Source: Homalodisca vitripennis
Lineage: Eukaryota > Arthropoda > Insecta > Hemiptera > Cicadellidae
Direction: 5' to 3'
Assembly (NCBI RefSeq): GCF_021130785.1
Contig: NC_060214.1
Span: 104,710,001 to 104,774,000 of the forward strand
Length of the DNA stretch: 64,000 nucleotides
The notes under the pieces are model-generated. The model was not told where the DNA came from. It searched no databases and was given only the letters and a program-made list of their open reading frames with translations. Shown here piece by piece: positions 43,735-53,340 of the stretch (its first letter is position 1; each line of letters begins with the position of its first letter). Both the position numbers and the translations under genes were made by a program.

Positions 43735-45313
43735 TTAAGGTAAACCGTACCTCGCAAACATAGGTCTCAACTTGTTTATTGTTTGTTTAGCGGAAGTAGA
43801 AGTGACTTCCTCGACTTCGAGCCATTTACTGTGTGCATCAATTATTACTAAATATAATTTAGAATTGAATGGACCAAGAAAATCCAAATGGATCCGCTGC
43901 CATGGATGTTCGGGATACTCCCACACATGCAATACACTTTTTGATGGATTTTGCCTTTCACTTTGACATGGTTTACAACTGCTTGCTAGACACTCAATAT
44001 CCTTATCTATTCCTGGCCAATACATATAACCACGAGCTATGGACTTCATCTTTACAATACCAAGATGACCAGTGTGCAATTCATTCAACATTTGTTTTCT
44101 TAACACTTTCGGTACTATAACTCTATGACCATACATCAATATTTCTTGTTCTATAGTTAACTCATTTTGTCTTTGCGCATAAGCACTAAGTTCACTAATT
44201 ACCTTCTCTGGCCAACCATGACAAACATAATTTAAAACCTTACTTAATTCAGGATCTAAACGGGTTTCTCGCTTAACATCTTTAAAGTTAAGGGGTATTT
44301 CACTTTCCTCAATATATTGTAAATAAGTACCTATGTAGCTTACTTGATCTGATTCCTCTAGGTTTTGTCTTAAGTCATTTACATTTAAAGGTAACCTTGA
44401 CAAACCGTCCGCATGTCCGTTAGCCTTGGAACGGATGTATTCAATATCAAAGTCATAAGCAGATAAAAACAAGGCATAGCGTTGTAGCCTACTAGCTGCA
44501 TACGCTGGTAATCCTTTCTTGGGACCAAACACTGATATCAAAGGCTTATGATCTGTGACGAGAGTAAACCTTCTGCAAAACAAGTATTGGTTGAACTTCT
44601 TAATTCCAAACACTATTGCGAGTGCTTCCTTATCAATGACAGAATACTTGAGCTCTGCTGAGTTTAACGACTTTGATGCAAAACAAATAGGTTTTTCACT
44701 GTTATCACTTTGGATTTGAGTTAGGACACAGCCCAACCCATATGAACTACTGTCTGTGTACAACTTTAAAGGTAAATCAGGATTGTAATGAGCTAATATA
44801 GGAGCTGAAATTAATTTTTGCTTAATTACATCAAAAGATTTTTTACAGGCTGCGTTCCATGCAAAGGGTGTGTCTTTCCTTAGTAACTGATACATTGGAG
44901 TTGCCAGGGTTGCCAGGTTAGGCACAAACTTGGAGTAATAGCTAACTAATCCTAAAAATCCCTTGAGCTGAGTGACATTAGTAGGCACAGGTGCCTTTGA
45001 GACTGCTTCAACTTTAGCTGGAGAGGTGCTAAGACCTTCCTTGCTCAACACATGACCCAGATATTCAATGGATGGACAAAAAAATTTACATTTATCTTTG
45101 CTCACTGTCAAACCATTTTCACTTAACCTTTGACAAACAGCTCTTAACCTGGCTAAGTGTTCAGCTTGATTTTTACCAGTTATCAGAATGTCATCCAAAA
45201 AACATGATATTCCTTCAATACCTGCCAATAGCTGTTCCATGATACGTTGAAAAATACCAGGTGCAGAAGATATTCCGTACGGAATACGATTGTAAACAAA
45301 CAAACCTCGGTGT
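43735..45313 (-). pseudogene. Gypsy pol: RT second half, RNase H, integrase first half
   Basis: Counted from the Met at 45303, FLDD of the reverse-transcriptase active site is at 35-38. RNase H follows: YTDSSSYGLG, a KEALAIVFGIKKFNQYL block, TDHKPL and NGHADGLSR. The integrase zinc-binding HHCC region has HTGHLG and CKPCQ, and the first catalytic Asp is in HLDFLGP. The frame ends at a premature TAA (43735-43737) inside the integrase core. At 45313 it begins abruptly at the LINE-B target site; the earlier half of the RT is at 50236 and above. The frame is otherwise clean, which fits recent inactivation. Confidence 0.93.
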
Positions 45314-45318
45314 GTACT

Positions 45319-45881
45319 TATTTATTTATTTATTTATTTATACATTCCAACGGCAATGCCATTTTAACAATACAATGAATTGATGACATGCGAATAATTG
45401 GTACAAACATACATGGATACAAAGAAACAAAATTGCATGCTTAAGATAACTACAAACAATTATATAAACGTGTAAAATAACATAATTATAGAATATGTAA
45501 TAATGATAATAATAAATACGGGTATGTAATAACATAATAATACAATTTGCTATATCAATGTAATAAATTGCAATATATAAGTAAAAATATAATAAACCAA
45601 CAATATATACACAACAATAATAATATGACGTTACAACAAATCCATTAATTAGATCACAAAAGTATAAACTACGACTACTGAAGTGCAAGTTAAGCACAGT
45701 ATTTATAAGTAACAAAGAGCAGGAACTGAGTTATGTAGGTCAGAGAGAGAAAAATGGCAGGAAGGGTCAAAGTAAAGGCAAAGGAAGTTTGGTCAGTGGA
45801 TGGGGAAGAGTTATGTTGAGCTGCAGAAGGTGGTGGATAGTGTAGCAAAGAGTTTAGACAGCTTGGTTAACCACATTCCCC
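45319..45881 (-). repeat. LINE-B 3' UTR, 3' recognition motif and (UAAA)n tail
   Basis: The tail has about six UAAA units (45343-45319). Just before it is GCATTGCCGTTGGA on the minus strand (45359-45346), which is shared in part by the LINE fragment at 51673-51681 and the SINE at 22577-22585 and so is likely the reverse-transcriptase recognition site. The same 14 nt is the exact complement of the segment after the ORF1/ORF2 junction. The remaining UTR is very AT-rich. Confidence 0.8.
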
Positions 45882-48692
45882 TCAATCCACATATAAGGAC
45901 ACCCATTTCTTTTTCAGTGTTTTCAGATTCGTGCAGAACAGGTCTAGCTCGGCAGGAACGCAGTTTCCAACGCTATGTAGTCTGGCCATGGGTCCGTTCT
46001 TCAGGTAGTTTGTCCGATAATATTTGCGAACAAAGAGTTCAGTTGACCTGGTAGTGCGTGGAATTCGAAAGTTTATCATGGCAAGAAGATCAGGACAATC
46101 AAGGGATCCATTGATAAGCCTTGAGAGAAAAGCTAGATCAGCAAGCTCACGGCGAACTTCCAGCGGGCAGAGGTTGAACTGTTTCATGACGTCATCGACA
46201 GGGACCTGATGGAAAAGAAAGCCCAATGTAGTTCCAACGAGTCGAACAAATCTCCCTTGAATCCTTTCAAGCCTGATAATGTGATGTTGGTAGTAGGGGT
46301 TCCAAACAACTGAAGCATATTCTAAGATCGGACGTAGAAGAGACTTATATAAGATTGAGATGGAGTGTGTAGATAGGCCACTTCTAGCTGTACGTGACAG
46401 AAGACCCAACAAACGATTAGCTTTGGCACATATGATGTCAATGTGATGATCAGGTGAGAGTGCGTGATTGAGATGCACGCCAAGATCCTTTACAACCTGT
46501 ACCCGCTGCAATCCCACGCCCTGAATGTAATAATTGGCATGTACAAATTCTTCACCCCTGTGAAAAGACATCACCATGCTTTTCTTAGCATTCAGCTGCA
46601 TGAAGTTTTCATCACACCATCTAGAGACCCCATCAAGGGATCTCTGGAGACTAGCACTATCCTCAATTGAATTCAAAACACTAAACAGCTTGATATCGTC
46701 AGCAAACATAAGAAAATTGCTTTCGATGACTTCCCCAATGTCATTTATAAATATGTTGAAAAGATAAGGTCCCAGTAGAGAACCCTGAGGCACTCCAGAC
46801 TTGACTAGATAAGGATTAGAATAACCACCACCAAACCTGACTATAGACAATCTTCCGGTCAAGTAACTCTTAAACCAGGATAAAAGAGGTTCAGATATGC
46901 CATATGAATCAAGTTTGGAGACCAAAAGAGTGTGACAAACCTTGTCAAATGCCTTACTGCAGTCCAGGTAGATTGCATCGACTTGAGCGAAACTTGAGAA
47001 GGCTGATAAAATGAATTCTTCATATTGGACAAGGTTTGTGACGGTTGACCGGCCGCTAGTAAATCCGTGCTGCCTTGGTATCAAAATAGTGGATATGAGG
47101 GGCTTTAGACTTTCAAGGACAATAGCCTCCAACATCTTCGTGATAGGGGACTGTATAGTGATGGGCCTATAGCATGTAGCTGAGTCTCTTCTTCCATCCT
47201 TATAGATTGGGACAACAAAGCTTGTTTTTAAAGACGATGGGAAGAATCCCTCCTGTAAACTTGAGTTGATAAAACGCGAGAGTGGGGTGCAAATCAAGTC
47301 GCTGCAATAACGAAGTACAACTGGAGGAATGCAGTCGGGTCCCACACCCTTTGAGATGTCCAAGGAATCAAGCTTTTGTTTCACTTCCTCAGGGCTGCAT
47401 CTTATCTGAGAAAGATATATGTTACAATCTCTCGGAATCAATGCTGGGGAGATATGAGTTGACTCAGAAAAGACACTTGAGAAGTGGCGAGCAAACAAGT
47501 TGCACATTTCATCAGGAACAGAAGATTCATCATCCCCAAGGGTAATTTTTGAGGGAAAAGAATCTGTGCGTCGAAGATTCTTGACGTGGCTCCAGAAGAC
47601 TTTTGGGTTAGTAGAGATCGTCCTATCCACATGTTCGATATAAGAGTTATAGCAATCAGTTGCAAGAACTCTGCAAGTAGTTCTGGCTCTGGAGAAGGCC
47701 AAGTAGACGCTCTCACGACCTGTAGTTTTATAGATTCTATGTAGTATTTTCTTGTTGATAATCTTGGACTTTAAGTCGGAGGTAAACCAGCGAGGGAATG
47801 GTGATCTTCCGATCCTTTTAAGTGGTGTATTCTTCTTAATCAGACCACTAAGGGTAGTGATGTATTTATTGAATTTTTCCTCACTATCAGGGGATGAGTG
47901 TTCAATAGTAGAATTGAGGATGTTGACATCGGCTCTCAATTGATTGATATCACATTTGAAATAATTTGGTGATAGTATATACTGAGGTGTGATTGCTAAT
48001 GAATGAAGACTTAGATCCATGTCTAAAGCAGGATGGTGAATATCTTCGTTGACAAGGGAATCGATGGACCTGTGCACATCGCAAGGCAAATCAGAGAAGA
48101 GAAGGTCCAGCTGGGAGCCTCGAGCACTCAAGATGTCGCTTCGCTGCAGTAAACCGAGTGTGTTTGTCAAGTCATAGAGCAAGTCAGAAGAAACCCCAGG
48201 ACTATTGGCGCTATTCAAGTTGAAGTCACCTACCAAAACCATGTTACATTCAGGGCCTACTTGAAGGTGTAGTTGCTCTAAGGCATCACATAAGGACTGG
48301 TAGACACAGGTTGGTTGATTAGGTGGAATATAAGCAACGCAAAGCAAAAGAAGGCGATGACCATACTTCAAAAGAACGCCAACAGCTTCAATATTATCGC
48401 AGGGAAATTGCACAGATGAGGAGTTTAAGTTCCTGTGCATAGCCAAGAGGACGCCCCCTCCACTTCGCTTGTTACTAGTCATGAGTGATCTATCGCATCG
48501 GTAGACCTGAAACTGTGGGAGACCTAGCTCAGCATCATGAACACCAGGATCGAGATTGGTTTCGGTGAGTGCAATTAATTCGTAAGAGCTAAGGTTTGCA
48601 TTTAAAGATAGTTCGGTTAATTTTGTTCTAATTCCATTTATGTTCTGATAGTAACCCTTTAATTTACATGCATTGCCGTTGGATGAGTTTAG
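45882..48692 (-). CDS. LINE-B ORF2: endonuclease and reverse transcriptase, read by -1 frameshift
   Basis: The open frame gives 936 residues if entered by -1 shift at 48692; the first Met (48482) comes only after 70 residues. Those first residues hold the start of the endonuclease: QNINGIR and the catalytic ALTETN, so a protein begun at 48482 would be inactive as a nuclease. Further on are GGGVLLA and VGDFNLNS. RT motifs follow: YRPITIQ, YLDCSKAFD, GVPQGSLLGP, and FADD at residues 593-596 counted from that Met. The C-terminus is basic and short. It nicks DNA and reverse-transcribes the element RNA. The overlap with ORF1 sits on A AAA AAC. An alternative is that this copy lost one A and the true element has a fused ORF. 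Confidence 0.88.
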   Translation of the reverse strand, partial: LNSSNGNACKLKGYYQNINGIRTKLTELSLNANLSSYELIALTETNLDPGVHDAELGLPQFQVYRCDRSLMTSNKRSGGGVLLAMHRNLNSSSVQFPCDNIEAVGVLLKYGHRLLLLCVAYIPPNQPTCVYQSLCDALEQLHLQVGPECNMVLVGDFNLNSANSPGVSSDLLYDLTNTLGLLQRSDILSARGSQLDLLFSDLPCDVHRSIDSLVNEDIHHPALDMDLSLHSLAITPQYILSPNYFKCDINQLRADVNILNSTIEHSSPDSEEKFNKYITTLSGLIKKNTPLKRIGRSPFPRWFTSDLKSKIINKKILHRIYKTTGRESVYLAFSRARTTCRVLATDCYNSYIEHVDRTISTNPKVFWSHVKNLRRTDSFPSKITLGDDESSVPDEMCNLFARHFSSVFSESTHISPALIPRDCNIYLSQIRCSPEEVKQKLDSLDISKGVGPDCIPPVVLRYCSDLICTPLSRFINSSLQEGFFPSSLKTSFVVPIYKDGRRDSATCYRPITIQSPITKMLEAIVLESLKPLISTILIPRQHGFTSGRSTVTNLVQYEEFILSAFSSFAQVDAIYLDCSKAFDKVCHTLLVSKLDSYGISEPLLSWFKSYLTGRLSIVRFGGGYSNPYLVKSGVPQGSLLGPYLFNIFINDIGEVIESNFLMFADDIKLFSVLNSIEDSASLQRSLDGVSRWCDENFMQLNAKKSMVMSFHRGEEFVHANYYIQGVGLQRVQVVKDLGVHLNHALSPDHHIDIICAKANRLLGLLSRTARSGLSTHSISILYKSLLRPILEYASVVWNPYYQHHIIRLERIQGRFVRLVGTTLGFLFHQVPVDDVMKQFNLCPLEVRRELADLAFLSRLINGSLDCPDLLAMINFRIPRTTRSTELFVRKYYRTNYLKNGPMARLHSVGNCVPAELDLFCTNLKTLKKKWVSLYVD

Positions 48693-48698
48693 TTTTTT
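48670..48698 (-). promoter_or_regulatory. Putative -1 ribosomal frameshift signal of LINE-B
   Basis: In ORF1 frame the last codons are AAA AAA AAC UAA, so A AAA AAC (48698-48692) is a canonical X XXY YYZ slippery heptamer directly before the stop (48691-48689). After an 8-nt spacer comes TCCAACGGCAATGC (48683-48670), which is perfectly complementary to 45359-45346 at the 3' end of the element RNA. There is no obvious strong local stem, so the long-range pairing is the candidate stimulator. Confidence 0.6.
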
Positions 48699-49597
48699 TT
48701 AGGTGCATTTGTTTTGACGATCCTTGGGAAGCCACTCCTGTACTTGATTGTCAGGTCCTTTTCTCCAGCTGTCAAGCGCGATTCAAGTTCCCGACGAAGA
48801 TTCCTTAGTGAAGAAAGCTCCAAAGGGGTTCGATCCCTAGATAGTTTCACGTCTTTAAGGGATGGGTTTAAGGAGGTAATTTGTTCAGTTGAGAAGCTAC
48901 TCAAAACCTGATTCATATCACCCTCAGAGGGTAAGATTAGTTTGATTGGTCTAGGTTTTCCAGCCACCACGGAGCCCAACCTGAAGAACTTTATGCGAGA
49001 TACATCAAAGTCTGGAATCGAACTATGAATTATGGAAGTTAGAAGACTAGTATCATGAGCTTTGATATCATGTGGTAGATTATTAGTTGACTCAGGGGCA
49101 TTGAAAACAATCAAGTTTTTCTTCCTAAGATTGCGCTCATGCAACTCCTCAATTACGCTATTGATACTTGAACCACTGCCAGAACCATCGCTTTGCTCAA
49201 GGGTAGTCAACCTCCTATCTAGCTCTTCAAGCTTGGGCTCAATAGTATTAAGCTTTTCTTGTATGGACTGAATTTCAGTTTTAATAATTTTAGTGTCATC
49301 AGGGACATCACTTAATTTATTTACCATAGTGGCCAGGCTATCGACTTTACCAATTAGAGTGCTCAAAACAGTCGAAATATCGGGCGATGCTTGAGTGTTT
49401 TGGGGAACGCAATCAGCCCTAGTGCAGTACCACTTGATGGTGCTGTTGCTTGCAATTTTAGTGTATTCAGTTTTTGGGACGTTTGCGCATTGCCTATGGA
49501 ACCATCTATTACATGGGTCGTCACATTGTAAGCCCTCCTCGTCGTCCTTAACCTTCTTGACACAGACGGGACATATTTCCAAGCATATGGTATTCAT
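48689..49597 (-). CDS. LINE-B ORF1 protein: PHD finger, coiled coil, RRM-like domain
   Basis: The protein has 302 residues. A C4HC3 PHD-type finger spans residues 9-63 (C9, C12, C25, C29, H34, C37, C58, C63). Residues of about 75-155 are predicted coiled coil, then a Gly/Ser linker. From about 165 to 250 an RRM-like fold is suggested by NLIVFNAPES, a long helix-rich middle and FRLGS...RPIKLIL. The C-terminus is basic. Together these suggest an RNA-binding, self-associating protein of the retrotransposon particle. The start at 49597 is the first Met before the finger. It ends in Lys-Lys-Asn on the slippery run, so a minor fraction may continue into ORF2 as a fusion. Confidence 0.88.
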   Translation of the reverse strand: MNTICLEICPVCVKKVKDDEEGLQCDDPCNRWFHRQCANVPKTEYTKIASNSTIKWYCTRADCVPQNTQASPDISTVLSTLIGKVDSLATMVNKLSDVPDDTKIIKTEIQSIQEKLNTIEPKLEELDRRLTTLEQSDGSGSGSSINSVIEELHERNLRKKNLIVFNAPESTNNLPHDIKAHDTSLLTSIIHSSIPDFDVSRIKFFRLGSVVAGKPRPIKLILPSEGDMNQVLSSFSTEQITSLNPSLKDVKLSRDRTPLELSSLRNLRRELESRLTAGEKDLTIKYRSGFPRIVKTNAPKKN

Positions 49598-50230
49598 AAT
49601 TGGAAATGAAAAGGATAAAGTAGAGATTGGGCTAGTTTAGATGTATTGCGGTGTTGAAATGTGACTAATACAATCAATGAAATAACAGTTATCATACATA
49701 CATAATAAACAACAATAATAAATATCAACAACAAACATAAATATATATATAATATAAATATAAATATAACATAAATATATATATAAACATCAAACAATAA
49801 TAAATATCACAAACAAATGCAAATTAACATGAACAACAATTGTGGTATTATATAGTCCGAGGTGAAATCTAGAAGGCCGTGGAATTTCAGGTCATGCAGT
49901 TCACTCCTCACAGCAGTTCACATGGTGATGACAGCAGACGACCGACACAGGAACATTGAATGTTGAACCATGACATTGACTATGGAATGATGGAAATGAG
50001 CCGAACCATGGATGTCAGGATCGGCAGTAGCAGTTCAAGAATCGTGGGTTACAGAATGTAGACAGTTAGTGACACAGTTTCGCACATATTCGTCGTAACT
50101 CACAGTACTCAGAGAACAGTCCAGATCAGGCAAAGGAAGCAGATCGACAATTTCAGCACAGGTATAGACTTAAATGTACCAACAAAGCAAATGCTAGAAT
50201 AGACAGTCAGCCATCTTGCAAAGCAAAAAA
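49598..50230 (-). promoter_or_regulatory. LINE-B 5' UTR with YY1/Pho-like site at its start
   Basis: The element begins TTTTTTGCTTTG on the minus strand, and CAAGATGGC lies at nucleotides +13 to +21 (50218-50210). This is the consensus of YY1 (Pho in flies). Human LINE-1 has the same motif at the same place, where it sets the transcription start. A long AT-rich run of ATA repeats is at 49730-49800, ahead of ORF1. Confidence 0.55.
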
Positions 50231-51642
50231 GTACTGATGGTACATAACCTCTTAGAACTGTCATCCAGTCTGACTTGTTGATAAGCATTAGATAAATCTA
50301 ATTTAGAAAAGGTTACTCCTTTCTGTAAGGAGGTGAACAACTCTTCTATTCTAGGTACTGGATATCTGTCTATTTCCAAGTATTGGTTAAGAGATACCTT
50401 AAAATCACCACATATGCGTAACTGTCCATTTTTCTTTAAGATAGGGACAATAGGTGTACCCCATTCACTACTGTCTACAGGTGTCAAAATTTCATTCTCA
50501 ACTAACCTATCTAGTTCCTTGTCCACTTTACATTTTAGTGAAAACGGCATTGGTCTTGGTTTAAAATACTTTGGTTTTACCTCTGGTTTAAGATTAAGCT
50601 TAACTGGGTCTCCTGTATAACAACCTAAGCTTTCAGTAAACACATTTGGAAATTCTTGGTACAAACTCATGACAATATCATTGTCGGAACTGGGCCTATC
50701 GATAGGTGGTTTGTTTACATGTACATTGTTTTCCTTATACTGTCCCACTAGACTGTTTACATTAAGAGGTATGGTTACTGATACTTGTAAATCCCTGATC
50801 CAATCTCTCCCCATAAGCGGGTTTGCACCTTTTGCAATTACATAGAGTTCTAGAGCTTTATTAACATTGTTGTACTCAACATTTACTAATAACTTACCCA
50901 AGGGTTGAATTTGCTCACTCGTGTAGGAACTTAAAATTAGACTGGTACTCTTTAGCGGAATGTGATTAAGATTAGCCTTATAAAAATTCTCAGAGACAAC
51001 ACTGACACAAGCTCCGCTATCAACCTCGAAAACTACTAACCTATGTTCCAATTTGAGGTTAACCTTGATCGGATCAACTCTCACATGATTTAATCTTCCT
51101 AGACTTACAAACTCGTTAGGCCTATCTTGTATAGAAAACAAGTTACTTAAATCATAAACTTCATCATTTACATTAGGCCTACATTGTGCATAGTTTACAT
51201 TTGCAGTAATTTGACTAGGGTTAGGTGTACTTTCTAATACATAATGTTGCTTATATTGAAAATTCTGCTTTTTGCTTTTGCCTTTGTGCTGGGGAAACTT
51301 CTTATTACTATTAAAATTTGAAGTGGTTGATTTACCTGAATTTAGGCCTAATTTTGATTTACACACTTTCTCCAGATGACCCATCTTACTACAAAAATTA
51401 CATTTGTAATTTCTATGCCTGCACACATTTGTGACGTGGCCACCTTTGCCACAACACCAACACATTTTATCACTTGACACATTCTCCTCCCTCCTAGGCT
51501 GGAAACGTTTCCTCTGATGTTGATGTTGATGTGGAGATGGTCTGAACTGCTGCATCTTCATCCCTGCCGCCATGTTGCTGGTATAAGCCATGGACGTCGT
51601 CTGCCGCTCCGCCGCCTCCAGGGACAGGGCCAGCTGCATCGC
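50194..51642 (-). pseudogene. Gypsy gag C-terminus, zinc knuckles, protease, RT first half
   Basis: Counted from the Met at 51639 (internal, not a real start), two CX2CX4HX4C knuckles lie at 60-73 and 80-93 and would bind genomic RNA. The aspartic protease has DSG at 207-209. The reverse transcriptase begins with WGTPIVPILKKNGQLRIC, then a KLDLSNAYQQ block. At 50236 the frame runs into LINE-B and ends on a chance stop at 50194. It is in frame with gag at 52249 across the small insertion, so gag and pol were probably one ORF. Confidence 0.93.
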
Positions 51643-52248
51643 TTTTTTATTTATTTATTTATTTATTTATTCTTCCAACGGAATTACACCACTTGTACAT
51701 GTAATAAGTTAAAAGGAGTATAAACTATTGATAGCACTAATATAATGTATACATATTATAATTAAATAACAAACAGTGTTAAAATAAGTAATACAAAAAA
51801 AACAGCGAATTAGTAATAAATATGAGTTAACAAATAACCAACGAAAAAGTAAAAAAAAAACAAAAACAAAAACAATAATAAATAGTTAAATATAAAAACG
51901 AAGCAACAGTAATAAATGTGTAGTGTATGATAAGAATTAAATAACAACTAAGTGATAACAAAATTTGACACATGCAAAAGTAACAATAAATAACTAGCGA
52001 CATGCAAAAAAAGATAAATAATCAGTAACATGCGTAAACCTGATAAATAATCAACAACATCTTAACATCTTAAATAATTTAACATTGAAATAAATATAAA
52101 CTAAATCCACTACATGCATACCAGTGACGTGCGTGTTTGAGTGTGTGTGTGCGTGCGCGCGCGCGAGGGGGCAGGCTACTAGTTAGTTGTTTACAAGGGA
52201 AGCCACTTTCCTCTTGAAGGATGCGACAGTCTCATTGAAGAAATCAAT
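51643..52248 (-). mobile_element. 5'-truncated LINE 3' fragment in Gypsy gag
   Basis: The fragment starts with about 20 codons resembling a LINE ORF2 C-terminus (SFKRKVASLVNN, then stop at 52183), continues with about 530 bp of AT-rich 3' UTR and ends in (UAAA)n plus a short A-run. Next to the tail is TTCCGTTGGAA (minus strand), similar to the 3' motif of LINE-B, so it belongs to a related but different family. It falls between two gag codons without an obvious target duplication. A 25-nt alternating GT/GC run lies at 52141-52165. Confidence 0.82.
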
Positions 52249-52797
52249 GTCGAAGGTTAAGTCTACTTCTCCAATCAGGCGTTTCTTGATAGTATCACTC
52301 CGCAGACCGCTTACCAGGCGATCTCGCAAATAGTCCGGCAACTTGTCTTGAAATTCACAGTATGTTGATAGTTTTTTTAGTTGCACAACGTATTCACCAA
52401 CTGTTTCATGTTCATGTTGGTTGCGTAAACTAAATTTGTACCGTTCCGCAATGAACGACGGTTTAGGACTGACATGATCTTGTAGAATTTGCACAATGTC
52501 CTTGAATGTCTTAGAACTAGGCTTGTTCGGCGTACACAAATCCTTTAACAAATTATACGTTTTAACACCTATGACTGTTAACAAAGTACTCACTTTCTTT
52601 TCAGCTTTAATGTCATTGCAATCTATGAAAAGTTCGAACCTTTCGACATAAGATGACCAAGATTCCTCCGCACTGTCATAGGGTCCCAACGAGCCTATTA
52701 TTCCGGTCGCCATGTTGAACTCAGGATCTTCGTTAAATAAACTGTCTATGAAAAGAGGCGCGATTTCACTAACACAATCCGACATTAATGTTTGCAC
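52249..52797 (-). pseudogene. Gypsy gag, N-terminal part
   Basis: From the Met at 52797 (or 52713, at MATGIIG) the frame encodes a retrotransposon Gag: a W..YVERFELF block, then a FKDIVQILQDHVSPKP and ERYKFSLRNQHEHETVGEYV region typical of Gypsy capsid, and DRLVSGL. The true sequence stops at 52249, where the LINE fragment starts; the remaining codons down to 52183 belong to that insert. Gag would assemble the virus-like particle. No envelope is associated. It cannot be made whole in this copy. Confidence 0.9.
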
Positions 52798-52960
52798 TGA
52801 AATTGATGCGAATCAATTGTTGTGTGTACCTTCCTACACCGCACTTGTGTACCTTACTACACTGAAGCGTCCGTGCACCTGTCTACACCGACATCTTTGC
52901 ACTCCCGAATGACCAATGTCTTCTTGATGCGTGTTTCTTTAAACTGCCTCGTCGCCAGTT
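52798..52960 (-). other. Gypsy leader with primer binding site
   Basis: TGGCGACGAGGCAG on the minus strand (52957-52944) lies three nucleotides inside the 5' LTR and fits a Gypsy tRNA primer site. The leader also contains three diverged repeats of about 25 bp (52824-52895) and an inverted repeat AATTGAT/ATCAATT (52801-52818). Confidence 0.75.
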
Positions 52961-53340
52961 TGTAATGTCGTGATTCGACATTACGGTGGTGGTCGGATCA
53001 TAGCCTAGAGGTAACCGGGCTGGTAAATTAAACACATGTTTGAAAGTTAACGCACTGGCCGAACCGACCGCATCTTTTCATGGTCTGGGGAGGACTGGGG
53101 CAATACAAAGGTAGCAGGGGCTGAGGCGTGGGATTGGACACGAGCATCAGGTGAGGTGGTATGATGCCAGCCGACCAACCAGAGCCATTTATTAGAATCA
53201 GCTCACCCTCTACGTCATACAACTTGCAAAACATATTGCCACACGTGAAACAACATAAAACTAAATTATTGTACTGACATACAGGGTACCAACTGTCTTG
53301 TTACACCACATAATATTATTTATTTAATTAATATACTATA
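52961..53340 (-). repeat. Gypsy 5' LTR
   Basis: This 380-bp LTR is nearly identical to 42231-42601. It has an extra 8-9 bp that makes a perfect inverted repeat GTAATGTCG/CGACATTAC (52962-52984) at the LTR/primer-site end. The other visible differences are two substitutions and one single-base indel. Confidence 0.93.

Larger units (their letters stand above)
45314..50235 (-). mobile_element. LINE-B, full-length non-LTR element inside Gypsy pol
   Basis: The 4912-bp body (45319-50230) is flanked by GTACT (AGTAC on the minus strand) at 45314-45318 and 50231-50235, and removal brings the Gypsy RT reading together again. It has a 630-bp 5' UTR, ORF1 with a PHD finger, ORF2 with endonuclease and RT, a 540-bp 3' UTR and a (UAAA)n tail. 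Neither ORF shows a stop, so it is a young copy. ORF2 appears to be reached by -1 frameshifting. The RT type fits the Jockey superfamily, but it is a different family from LINE-A and LINE-C. Confidence 0.93.

Noticed and set aside
45338..45715. 125-codon minus-strand frame rich in Y, I and C
   Set aside because: It is in the AT-rich 3' UTR of LINE-B after the ORF2 stop and has low-complexity composition.
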